Below are positions 55,579-64,000 of a stretch of DNA of 64,000 nt, one piece after another. Both the position numbers and the translations under genes were made by a program. Location: the NCBI GenBank assembly GCA_007674295.1, contig CM017447.1, forward strand, positions 186,001 to 250,000, written 5' to 3'. The number at the start of each line of letters is the position of its first letter. The stretch's first letter is position 1. The DNA comes from Antonospora locustae. Lineage: Eukaryota > Microsporidia. The notes under the pieces were generated by a model, which saw nothing but the letters and a program-made list of their open reading frames with translations, was not told the origin of the DNA and ran no database searches.

Positions 55579-58500
55579 TTAGGACACAAGCTGTCTAGTG
55601 TTGACAAGAATAAACTTGCTACGGTCGTTGTTCTTGTACACGCCTAGAAGTGTGTTGCTTAGCTCAAACATGTCGCTTCTTAAGCTAATCACTATGAACT
55701 GCACATCTCTTGCCTTCTCCTTTATAAAGTTGGCAACAACACTTACATTTCGGAAGTCAAGTGCTGCGTCGACCTCGTCCATAAAGTATACAGGAGATGG
55801 CTTGTACATGTGCAGCGCAAATAAAAGTGCAAGAGAAGCCAGTGTCTTCTCACCGCCACTTAGGTTGGCTATATTCTTCCAGCTTTTTCTAGGCGGCATT
55901 ACACTCATGGAAACGCCCTCGCTAAATGGATCCAGACAGTCCAAAAGCTCAAGCTCTGCATTACCACCGAAGGTTATTGTCTGGTACACCTCCTTGAGAC
56001 TTTTGGATATGCTATTAAATCCTCTCATAAACAGTGCATGTCTCTGTTCAGAAAGCTCTCTGAAATCGTTGCTAACCTTGCTCAGAGTTTTTAGAAAATG
56101 ATTGTATTCTCTCTTTACCTCTTCATACTCATCTTTCTTTGCATTGTACTCCCTAAGTATTTCTGTGTCGAAAGACTGTACTTTCATTTTCTTCAGGCCT
56201 TCTTCCTCATTCGCAATTAAGGCTTCAAGCTCTTCGTCAGATGTGTTGCTGTAGGATACCTCTTTGTTCGTGATTCCAAAGTAACTGCATATTGATCTGA
56301 TTTCTCCACATAGGACATCCATCTCGCTCATGGCACCTGACATCTTGCTCTCAGTTCGTACTTTCATGTTGTTGATGTCGTCCATTTTACTTTTAAGCTC
56401 ATTTTCCATGTAGTAGTCCTCATCCATCATGTTCTTGATCTCGTTAAGTTTTTCATTCAGGATTTTGAAATCGTTGAGCTTTGCCTTGTAGACTGAATAT
56501 GCAGAGCTTACTTTTTCTCTGGCCTCTTTGTAGTCTCTAGCTGGCTTGAGACTTTCAAGCTCTTCCCGAAGTCTCTGTAGCTCCTCTACTCTATTGCCAA
56601 GTCCTTCAAACGTGATGTCGCACAACTTCAGTCTCAAATCCTGTACTCTTTTTTCATGCAACATAATCTTTTCCTCCAAAGAATTCTTTTCAGACACTAT
56701 CTTTTTGTATCTGGAGCCGTAGGCATTTAGAATTAGATTGTTTCTCCTGGTAATCTCACTCTTTATGTAGCTGATCTTCTCCTCAAAACTCACGTATTTT
56801 TTTTTCAGGTTCATTAGTTGTGCTCGATCCTTTTCATTTACACTGTTTAGTTGGCTTTTTGTATTTGCCTCCTCAAGCTTTTTGAATATCTCTGCTTTCT
56901 TTTCTTCCTTGTTTGACAGTAGTTTGGCCATCTCCTCAAGCTCATGCTTCTTTTTGCACAGAACATCTCGGCGTACATGCATATCCCTCAGCACTTCCTC
57001 TAGCTTGGATACCTCGCTTTCGTATTTATTCGCCTTGCTAATTCCTACGTAGCCCTTGCTTGTGCTGCTCATCAAGCCGCTTTTCTCAATCATGTTGCCA
57101 TCGAGCGTCACAACTCTCTTTCTTGTTCTTCCAAACGCCAGCTTACGGCCTTCAGTAAGGGTTTCCACGACCAGTGTGTCCTTCAGCGCGTAATAAAAGC
57201 ACTTCACAAACTTACTATCTGTCTTCACGAGGCTGTATGCATAAGGTACAGCTTCCCTTCTTAGACAGGGAATGTCACAAATGCGTTCTATAATGATGAA
57301 TGTCGTTCTGATCAGACCAGCACTTTTGATTACCTCTGCACATTTTTCTGCCGTCTCTGTCCTGTCAACAACAACGTGGTTTAGCGCACCCTTTGAGGCT
57401 GCTGCTATCGCATGCTCATACTTTTCGTCCACAGTTCCAAGTTCACAAAGCCTTCCAAAAACACCCCTAATACTTTTTATGGCATCGTCCACTTTTTTGG
57501 CCCCGCTGTTCTGCTCCTCTCTCCTTCTTGCCTCGCGCAGAAGAAACCTTCTCTTGTTCACCTGCTTCCATGTAGTCTCAATGTCGCTAGCAAGCATGTC
57601 ATACTCTTTTTGCACATCTCTGATCTTCAGAGAAACCGTACTTTCAGATTCGTGCATGTCCAGTCTGGCAAGCTCGCCTTGTAGAAGCTTGGCTTCTTGC
57701 TTTGCCTCCAGCATTGCTTTTTCTCTTTTCTCAATTTCAAGTCTTAGCGCAACCTCCTGACCGAATATCTCCTCACTCTCTTTGAACACATTTTTCAGGT
57801 TATTCTCCAAACCAAGCACCATATTTTTGTGTTCGGAAACTTTGCTTTTGTGCCTCAGCTCGATTTCTTGTGTTTCTGCCTGAATGTTCTTAAGCTGTTG
57901 CGTCAGATACTCGATCACCTTAGCGTTTTCCTGCATCTCTCTTCTGCAGATCTCTTGATCTCTTGACAAAACAACCTCTCTTGCTTTTAGATGGTCAATC
58001 TCTGTAGACAAAACGTTTATTCTCTCCTCGCATCTGCTTTTCCTCTTCTCGTAACTTCTTTGTTCTGTCTCAACCACACTAAATATTCTACGTGCCTCCA
58101 GAAGCGCACACTCTAGTCTGTGCACTTCGTTTCTAGAACTAGCAACATCCCTCTCAAGCGTTTCAAGAATAGCCTTGTTCGACAAACTTCTTTCACCAAG
58201 TTCTGCAACTCTAGCCCTCATTTCCTCTGCATTTCGCGAGTTAGATTCAACTGTCCTTCGCATCTTCTCTATGTTCAGTTCGCAAACTCTTCTCTTAGCC
58301 TCCAAGTACCTCAAAGAGTCATGCATAGACTTGTCGTTTTCATTCTTTCTGTCCTCGACATACTTGAACTCTTTTTCGTAAAATCCAAAGACTGCAGCCT
58401 TCGAATCGCCTTCACCTCTGAGTTTCTCGAGCTCTCGCCTCTTATCATCAATGCTTGTGCGGAGATGAGATGTTCCTATGACTTCCTCAAGATATTCAAG

Positions 58501-58971
58501 AAGACCTGCTTTTTCGTTTTGCGCTTTGGGCTTCATCATCGATATCGACTCAATTTCTCCTTGCAGAATTAGAAAGCGGTTGTTTTCCAAGTCAAGACCC
58601 TCGTTCGATAGAAAGTTCTGAATATCCGTGTTTTTTACCTCCTGATTGTTCAAAAAGTATCTGCTCTTTTTGCTGATATACAGCTCTCTTCTCACAGTGA
58701 ACATTGTGACGCCATTGTCAAAAACCAATTCAACCGAGCACATACTTCTTCTCTCCGCATCCTTGTATATGATGTCTGTCTGAACAGCATGCCTCATCTT
58801 TTTTGCACGGAATCCAAGAACAAACAGAACAGCATCAATAATGTTTGACTTGCCCGACCCGTTTGGACCGACTATAACTGTCAGGCTGTGGTCAAGACCC
58901 GATATCTCATGCTCGCCCTCAAAGCTTTTGAAATTATTTATTCTGATTGTTGTGAGTTTCAGCGAGTGCAT
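55579..58971 (-). CDS. SMC4: Condensin subunit SMC4
   Basis: ATPase of the condensin complex that compacts mitotic chromosomes. The 1130-residue protein has Walker A GPNGSGKS (35-42), then FRAKKMRHAVQTDII, NNRFLILQGEIESISMMKPK and GLLEYLEEVIGTS, all distinctive of SMC4. A long coiled coil follows, with a hinge near residues 480-640 (GVFGRLCELGTVDEKYE) and a second coiled coil. The C-terminal head holds signature LSGGEKTLASLALLF and Walker B VYFMDEVDAALD. It is about 290 residues shorter than yeast Smc4, mainly in the N-terminus and coils. The ATG directly follows GGCCC. Confidence 0.95.
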   Translation of the reverse strand: MHSLKLTTIRINNFKSFEGEHEISGLDHSLTVIVGPNGSGKSNIIDAVLFVLGFRAKKMRHAVQTDIIYKDAERRSMCSVELVFDNGVTMFTVRRELYISKKSRYFLNNQEVKNTDIQNFLSNEGLDLENNRFLILQGEIESISMMKPKAQNEKAGLLEYLEEVIGTSHLRTSIDDKRRELEKLRGEGDSKAAVFGFYEKEFKYVEDRKNENDKSMHDSLRYLEAKRRVCELNIEKMRRTVESNSRNAEEMRARVAELGERSLSNKAILETLERDVASSRNEVHRLECALLEARRIFSVVETEQRSYEKRKSRCEERINVLSTEIDHLKAREVVLSRDQEICRREMQENAKVIEYLTQQLKNIQAETQEIELRHKSKVSEHKNMVLGLENNLKNVFKESEEIFGQEVALRLEIEKREKAMLEAKQEAKLLQGELARLDMHESESTVSLKIRDVQKEYDMLASDIETTWKQVNKRRFLLREARRREEQNSGAKKVDDAIKSIRGVFGRLCELGTVDEKYEHAIAAASKGALNHVVVDRTETAEKCAEVIKSAGLIRTTFIIIERICDIPCLRREAVPYAYSLVKTDSKFVKCFYYALKDTLVVETLTEGRKLAFGRTRKRVVTLDGNMIEKSGLMSSTSKGYVGISKANKYESEVSKLEEVLRDMHVRRDVLCKKKHELEEMAKLLSNKEEKKAEIFKKLEEANTKSQLNSVNEKDRAQLMNLKKKYVSFEEKISYIKSEITRRNNLILNAYGSRYKKIVSEKNSLEEKIMLHEKRVQDLRLKLCDITFEGLGNRVEELQRLREELESLKPARDYKEAREKVSSAYSVYKAKLNDFKILNEKLNEIKNMMDEDYYMENELKSKMDDINNMKVRTESKMSGAMSEMDVLCGEIRSICSYFGITNKEVSYSNTSDEELEALIANEEEGLKKMKVQSFDTEILREYNAKKDEYEEVKREYNHFLKTLSKVSNDFRELSEQRHALFMRGFNSISKSLKEVYQTITFGGNAELELLDCLDPFSEGVSMSVMPPRKSWKNIANLSGGEKTLASLALLFALHMYKPSPVYFMDEVDAALDFRNVSVVANFIKEKARDVQFIVISLRSDMFELSNTLLGVYKNNDRSKFILVNTRQLVS

Positions 58972-59245
58972 GGGCCTGTATTTGTTCTCTCCAAAGCTGG
59001 GCGTGTGTTATTTGATGCCCTGCAAAGACCTGCAAAGACTTCTTGCCAGTTACTGTATGCATTCAGAAAGTCGCATAAAAAGTCTCTTACTGAAGTTGTG
59101 TTCTTTTATGCATAATCCGCGAAGATTTCAGTCATTTGAACGCGCCGCAGCACCGCAAGTCACAGGGCATGTGCAGACGAAACAAAGCTGTGATTCCAGC
59201 TGCAGAAGAGGACCGCCTATGCTTTGCTAAAGACGGTAAGTGTAT

Positions 59246-60484
59246 TTAATTATACGTAAGGTATTTTGGTGTTGCCGAAAACTTGGCGTATCCCTTGACC
59301 ACCTTGTCGACTGCTGCCATGAAGTCGTTCTCAGTTGCTATCTTACGCCTTTCTCTTATTGCAAACATACCTGCCTCTGTGCACACACTTCTCAGCTCAG
59401 CACCTGTAGAGTTTGGACACATTCTCGCAATAAGATCATACCGAATATTCTTTTCAACACTCATTGTCTTTGCATGGATCTTCAGTATCTGAGTCCTTCC
59501 CTCCGCGTCTGGAAGGCCAAACTCCACCTTTCTGTCCAGTCTTCCGGGGCGAAGAAGAGCAGGGTCCAATGTGTCCGGACGATTAGTTGCCATCAGCACT
59601 TTGATATTTCCACGAGAATCAAAGCCGTCTAGCTGGTTGATTAGCTCCAGCATTGTCCTCTGCACTTCGTTTTCACCACTATCCTCAAACCTTGTTCCTC
59701 CAAAGGCATCCACTTCGTCAAAAAATATGATTGCAGCCTTTTTAGACTTGGCTAGCTCAAAAATTTCACGCACCATGCGCGCACCCTCTCCAACGTACTT
59801 CTGAACAAGTTCTGAGCCTATTACTCTTATAAAACATGCGTCTGTCCGATTTGCAACCGCCCTTGCTAGCAGAGTCTTACCTGTTCCGGGCGGCCCGTAA
59901 AGTAAAACACCTTTTGGCGGATCTATTCCAAGGTTGATGAACTTCTCGGGGTTCAAAAGTGGCATCTCCACAACCTCTCTGATCTTTTCTATCTCCTCCT
60001 TGCATCCCCCAATGTCGTTGTATGTGATGTCAGGTCTTTCTTCAACTTGCATAAGCGTAACAGATGCATCGATCTTTCTGGGAAGAGGCATCATGATGCT
60101 GTACTTTGCCCTGTCAACACCCACACGCATTCCTTCCTCAATTAGATCCCTCCCAAGCCTTTTGTTTCTGCTAACTACAAACTTCGCCATCTGCCTGACA
60201 TTGATAACATACTTCTGGTCCTTCTCTCCATCGAGTATTTTCTGAACACGCGCCACCTGTAGCGTCTGCTCAGTAAGCTGCCGGCTCCTGTCTCCTGTCA
60301 AGTCCCATAGCGAAGGCGGCGCAAGGCCTGTTTCCACCTCCTTTGTCCCAAGCTTCACAGATACTTGATCAAAAATAGTGTTTATTTGGCTCTGGACCTC
60401 GCCTATTTCGTCTGCGTAATAATTTTTTCCGTAGCTTAGAAGAAATCCCACGTCTTGGTCTGAAACTGGCTTTGCATCTCCCAT
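59246..60484 (-). CDS. RPT1: 26S proteasome regulatory ATPase Rpt1 (PSMC2)
   Basis: One of the six AAA ATPases that unfold substrates for the 20S proteasome. The 412-residue protein has an N-terminal coiled coil, an OB domain, Walker A GPPGTGKT (197-204), Walker B IIFFDE (252-257), the second region of homology [20 protein letters not shown], and the C-terminal KYLTYN. That terminus, together with [11 protein letters not shown] and the N-terminal region, distinguishes Rpt1 from the other five. Upstream codons start with GTG; the ATG at 60484 is used. Confidence 0.96.
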   Translation of the reverse strand: MGDAKPVSDQDVGFLLSYGKNYYADEIGEVQSQINTIFDQVSVKLGTKEVETGLAPPSLWDLTGDRSRQLTEQTLQVARVQKILDGEKDQKYVINVRQMAKFVVSRNKRLGRDLIEEGMRVGVDRAKYSIMMPLPRKIDASVTLMQVEERPDITYNDIGGCKEEIEKIREVVEMPLLNPEKFINLGIDPPKGVLLYGPPGTGKTLLARAVANRTDACFIRVIGSELVQKYVGEGARMVREIFELAKSKKAAIIFFDEVDAFGGTRFEDSGENEVQRTMLELINQLDGFDSRGNIKVLMATNRPDTLDPALLRPGRLDRKVEFGLPDAEGRTQILKIHAKTMSVEKNIRYDLIARMCPNSTGAELRSVCTEAGMFAIRERRKIATENDFMAAVDKVVKGYAKFSATPKYLTYN

Positions 60485-60660
60485 GTTTGCAGTATGGGTC
60501 TTGCTTTTTGGTTGTTGATGCACCTAGAAGCAAAGCCGCCTCTGAAGCAAGCCCTGCACAGTGCATGCACATGATGATGGATTATGCACACCGCAGTTTG
60601 CTTAGAGAAGTGCCAGTCTCTTTAAAAATGAAACATGGAAACAACCTGAAACGAAGACTC

Positions 60661-60667
60661 TATAAAT
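60661..60667 (+). promoter_or_regulatory. TATA-like element of ABC transporter copy 3
   Basis: TATAAAT starts 29 bases before the ATG at 60690, at the same spacing as in the secreted-protein genes. No GCCC motif is present. Confidence 0.4.
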
Positions 60668-60689
60668 GCCAGCATAACAACTAAATAGG

Positions 60690-62405
60690 ATGATGGCACG
60701 GAGACTTCAGGACAGAGATGTTCTGGCATACATATTCAAGAACTATGTTCTGAACATTCCGCAAATCCGTGTCTTGCTTCTGCCGACTGCATTGTGTATG
60801 GTGCTTTCAAGATATTTGGAAGTCAAGATCAGCGAAATAACACAGAAGGTGTCGCTGCTTCTCATGGGAGACGACAATACATTGAGGTCAACTTTGGTCG
60901 TCACATACTTCTCTGTTGCAGCGCTCTCGTGCCTGCTGATAGAGCTTCAGGGATTTATCTTCACAGGGTCTGTCCAGCGTGCTTTCCGTGTTGCGTCAAG
61001 AGATGCCTTCAAACACTTTATCTCGCTTGAACATCAAAAGTTTCATTCGCTGGGATCTGGTGAAATACAGGCCTCTATAAATAGAAAAAGCAGGGCTGTA
61101 TCTGAGATAATTGATGTACTCGCGTTGAACTTTCTTCCGACAATTCTGGTAATACTCTTGACAAATATCAAGCTTTTTTACTACCTCGGCACAATGCCCG
61201 CAATTATAGTCAACACAACGCTTGTTGTGTACACGGCAGTCACTGTAAGAATTGCTATCTGGCGCAACAGGATGAGACAGAATCTTAACGATGCAACGGA
61301 TAAGGCTGCAAATCGGCTGAACGATAGCCTGTCCAACTACGACACAGTTGCTGCATTCAACAATGAAAACCTGGAAACAGAGAGGTTTGACGAAATGCTG
61401 AAATCGGTGGAACAGCACAGCAACAGGCTATGGCGGAGCTTTTACATGCTGAATTTTCTACAGAGACTGGTATTCTCGATGCAAACCGCATCAATTATTC
61501 TTTTTGGCGTGTACGGCATATTCATGGAGAGAATGAGGTCAGACACTTTTATTCTATACTTGACGATAAGTAAGATTTTGGCATCAAACCTGGACAAGCT
61601 GGGCTATATGTACTGCAGATATTCGTCTGCTATGATAAATGCAAAGACAACGCATTTTGTGCTGCCAAAGCACAGAAAGAAGATGCCGCTTGCAGTAAGC
61701 GAGTTTCAAGACCACATCAGGTTCAAGGATGTGTGTCTCTACTACGGCACAAAAATCATGTTCAGCAATGTCAATCTCCAAATAAACAAGTCTGAAAAGG
61801 TGGCGCTTGTGGGCAAGAATGGGTCAGGAAAGTCAACGCTGATGAGAATGCTGCTGAGACACCATGAATACGACGGAATAATAAGCATCGATGGCGAAAA
61901 TCTCCAGCTTCACACACAGGAGTCGCTAAGAGGCATGTTCAGCTATGTGCAGCAGGACTCTTCGCTTTTCAATGACAGTGTCCGATACAACATCAAGTAT
62001 AGCAACATAGACTGTCCAGACTACTTCATGGTTGGACTTTGTAAAAATCTGGAGATACACGATTCTATCATGAGACTCAGTGACGGATACGACACGGTGG
62101 TTGGCGAGCGGGGAAAGTATCTTAGTGGCGGTGAGCGACAGAAGATAGCTCTTGCAAGAGCGCTTCTCTGTGATACCGATATTCTGCTTCTTGATGAGCC
62201 TACCGCGGCCTTGGATAAGGAGGCTGAGTGCAGCGTCATAAAAAAGATGTTTGAATTGTTTCCAGGAAAGACAGTAATCATGATTGTCCACAACTTTGAC
62301 ATTCTCAAGCTATTTGACCGAATTCTGTGCATCACAAACGGAACGCTGAAGGAAATCAAGAGACCCGAGGATCTTCTCAGAGAGAACGATGTTATCGTTT
62401 GGTGA
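60690..62405 (+). CDS. Half-type ABC transporter, Atm1-like (copy 3)
   Basis: A 571-residue half transporter. The membrane domain spans about residues 20-290 and includes the Atm1-like segment LSNYDTVAAFNNENLETERF. The ATP-binding domain has Walker A GKNGSGKST (about 375-383), Q-loop YVQQD, signature LSGGERQK, Walker B ILLLDEP with D-loop ALD, and switch IVHNF. It is clearly closer to copy 1 than to copy 2: both have RLWRxxYxLN after the Atm1 segment. Substrate and membrane are unknown. Confidence 0.93.
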   Translation: MMARRLQDRDVLAYIFKNYVLNIPQIRVLLLPTALCMVLSRYLEVKISEITQKVSLLLMGDDNTLRSTLVVTYFSVAALSCLLIELQGFIFTGSVQRAFRVASRDAFKHFISLEHQKFHSLGSGEIQASINRKSRAVSEIIDVLALNFLPTILVILLTNIKLFYYLGTMPAIIVNTTLVVYTAVTVRIAIWRNRMRQNLNDATDKAANRLNDSLSNYDTVAAFNNENLETERFDEMLKSVEQHSNRLWRSFYMLNFLQRLVFSMQTASIILFGVYGIFMERMRSDTFILYLTISKILASNLDKLGYMYCRYSSAMINAKTTHFVLPKHRKKMPLAVSEFQDHIRFKDVCLYYGTKIMFSNVNLQINKSEKVALVGKNGSGKSTLMRMLLRHHEYDGIISIDGENLQLHTQESLRGMFSYVQQDSSLFNDSVRYNIKYSNIDCPDYFMVGLCKNLEIHDSIMRLSDGYDTVVGERGKYLSGGERQKIALARALLCDTDILLLDEPTAALDKEAECSVIKKMFELFPGKTVIMIVHNFDILKLFDRILCITNGTLKEIKRPEDLLRENDVIVW

Positions 62406-62616
62406 CATGTCCCAGTATGCATGTTGGTAAGCACAGAACAAACTAACGTGTCGTAGTATACAAAAATAAATATTAGGTATTTACAAAAAAAAAGCAGTAT
62501 GGAACACCAAAGAGAACTTTACATCAAACCCTCTTCTTTTTATTCACTGAATGCATAACCTGACTTTGTGTCTTTATTCTAATCAACGCATAAGTGGTAG
62601 TTTCACAATTGTACTT

Positions 62617-64000
62617 CTAAAAGCCCGTCTTTCTGATTTCAAAAGATCTATTTTTGAGGCGCGTTAGTCTCTTTTCTACATCCTCGCAGCCTATCTTTTC
62701 TGCCAGTAGCATCTCAAATCTCTTGACCTTTTCAATCAACGACAAGAGCGAGCTCTGTGCAGGTGATGCTCTAGAACACTTTTTCTTCTTCACATTGACG
62801 CTATCTGCTGCATCCATTCTGTGCATGGCCAGCACAAACTTGGATAACACAGGCCATAGCCTTTTGTTCTGATGCAATACGTCTTCAACTGTCTCTGCAT
62901 CTAAAACATTGCAGCTTTTGACGATGTTATGCATGTTGACAAATGTTCTGGAAATGGCCTTTGTAAGCTTAACTCGAATTCTGACAAGAAATTCTACACT
63001 AATTCTGCTGAAGACTAGCAGAAGCAGGTCCAGAAATTTAAGCAGCGGCTCAATTTTACTGCAGTGTGTGACTGCATGTACGCATTCGAAAATGTCGTCA
63101 AGTATGCACGTAATGTCCTCATATGTGCTGCATGACTTCTCAATCATTTTTCGGTACTTTTCGAAGCTAACGTTGCTTTTGATTTCAAACCAGAATTTCA
63201 GCGATTGGGTCCTCTTTCCAGTAGACGGAAGCTCTAGAGCTTCGCCTTGTACTTGGCTAAACATGTTGGTGTTGGCAAAGACTCCAAGAAGAGCCACAAA
63301 AAACTGGTAAACCGAAACCAGATGAGGATCTTTTTTTCCTTGTGACTTGCTTTTCAGAAATGAAAACACAATCTTCATGAGCTGTTCTACACCGACTGTG
63401 TGATATACAACAGTGCCGTAAAGAAACACGTTTTTGAGAAAACCTACCGCATACTCACGCAAAACATTTTCAGTGCTTTTTGTCAACCTTCTCATGAAGT
63501 CAGCAAACATGTCCGCAGAGACACCTTCCTTGCTCATGTATGTTCTGTAATAGACGTTTAAGAATCGTGACTCGTTGTAGTAATTTCCAAGTCTCTGTGC
63601 ATTAAGTACAAGGGAATCAATAAACTCGTCGCATGTTATGTGAAAGTCAAAGCGCAAGGGTGTCTTTGAAAAAAAAGGAGTGTTTGCTCTTAGCACACTT
63701 TTTATGCGAGCAGCTTTCGTCTTATCATTTCTTAGCACATAGAAATACGCCATTAAGGCTATGCTGAAAAAACAGGACCTTTCTCTTTTGCCATATACTT
63801 GTGGATCTTCTATAAGCTTTTCAATGAACATCATGATGCTCTGGTCTACGTAGGTGCCGCTCAGAATGATCTCAAACACCTCTATGTCGTATGCTTTGAC
63901 TGCCTGCTTTTCTGTAGACAAGTCGACAATTCTCCTGAAAAGGACATACGCCCTTGCATATGCAGTCATATCAGATCTCGCGTCACAGACAGGCTTTGGC
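62617..64000 (-). CDS. Helical hypothetical protein (5' end probably outside window)
   Basis: At least 450 residues, almost wholly helical, with a basic, lysine-rich loop (VNVKKKKCSRASPAQSS) near the C-terminus and a final coiled-coil helix. There is an ATG at 63969, but the frame remains open to the right edge of the window, so the true start may lie beyond it. I do not recognise the family. HEAT-repeat proteins such as condensin, cohesin or Noc-type subunits would look similar. Confidence 0.6.
   Translation of the reverse strand, partial: PKPVCDARSDMTAYARAYVLFRRIVDLSTEKQAVKAYDIEVFEIILSGTYVDQSIMMFIEKLIEDPQVYGKRERSCFFSIALMAYFYVLRNDKTKAARIKSVLRANTPFFSKTPLRFDFHITCDEFIDSLVLNAQRLGNYYNESRFLNVYYRTYMSKEGVSADMFADFMRRLTKSTENVLREYAVGFLKNVFLYGTVVYHTVGVEQLMKIVFSFLKSKSQGKKDPHLVSVYQFFVALLGVFANTNMFSQVQGEALELPSTGKRTQSLKFWFEIKSNVSFEKYRKMIEKSCSTYEDITCILDDIFECVHAVTHCSKIEPLLKFLDLLLLVFSRISVEFLVRIRVKLTKAISRTFVNMHNIVKSCNVLDAETVEDVLHQNKRLWPVLSKFVLAMHRMDAADSVNVKKKKCSRASPAQSSLLSLIEKVKRFEMLLAEKIGCEDVEKRLTRLKNRSFEIRKTGF

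Overview
The window looks like a chromosome segment of a microsporidian, an obligate intracellular parasite related to fungi. About 48 protein genes and one tRNA lie on both strands. They are short, without convincing introns, and separated by tens to a few hundred bases. The gene content is wholly eukaryotic (RNA polymerases, 26S proteasome, condensin, exportin, SIN3, FACT) with no mitochondrial metabolism. Many proteins are shorter than their yeast counterparts. Atm1-type half ABC transporters, secreted ricin-B-lectin-like proteins and a homeodomain-like protein are all typical of Microsporidia. The species cannot be fixed from this window alone. Start codons were chosen as ATG; a GCCC motif just before the ATG often helped.

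Layout. 0-4 kb: V-ATPase subunit A (cut by the left edge), TFIIF alpha, a Spc25-like kinetochore protein, a homeodomain-like protein and the tRNA thiolation factor Ncs2. 4-16.5 kb: a secreted protein with a repeated DSGYSSSD tail, a HEAT-like protein, an EF-hand MscS channel, RNA polymerase subunit Rpb12, a membrane-anchored PDI-like protein, muskelin, a Sec3-like exocyst subunit, a CHY/RING ubiquitin ligase, V-ATPase subunit C and a 48-residue coiled-coil protein. 16.5-30 kb: two half ABC transporters, Pol III subunit RPC2, a propeller/coiled-coil protein (possibly the decapping scaffold EDC4), ORMDL and a Rho GEF. 30-41.7 kb: a MutL homologue reduced to its C-terminal endonuclease half, tRNA-Ile(AAU), a NAP/SET histone chaperone, exportin 1, Tfb3, ribosomal protein eS21, a Yak1/DYRK kinase and SIN3.

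41.8-49.7 kb is the most accessory part: five secreted ricin-B-lectin-like proteins interleaved with POB3, an unknown protein and a DNAJC9-like J protein, with the largest intergenic spaces. 49.9-64 kb returns to core genes: uL11, an adaptin, OGG1, a possible Trs85, SMC4, Rpt1, a third half ABC transporter and an unknown helical protein running off the right edge.

Several genes form functional sets. V-ATPase A and C act in organelle acidification. TFIIF, Tfb3, Rpb12, RPC2, SIN3, POB3, the NAP protein and the DNAJC9-like protein act in transcription and chromatin. Muskelin, the CHY/RING ligase and Rpt1 act in ubiquitin-proteasome turnover. Sec3, the adaptin, the possible Trs85 and the Rho GEF act in traffic and polarity. 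OGG1 and MutL act in DNA repair. The secreted lectin-like proteins and the DSGYSSSD protein are the best candidates for host-facing factors. Two start-region architectures are visible: GCCC (often with an upstream AAATTTT) before many core genes, and a TATA-like element 24-29 bases before the ATG of several secreted or membrane protein genes.
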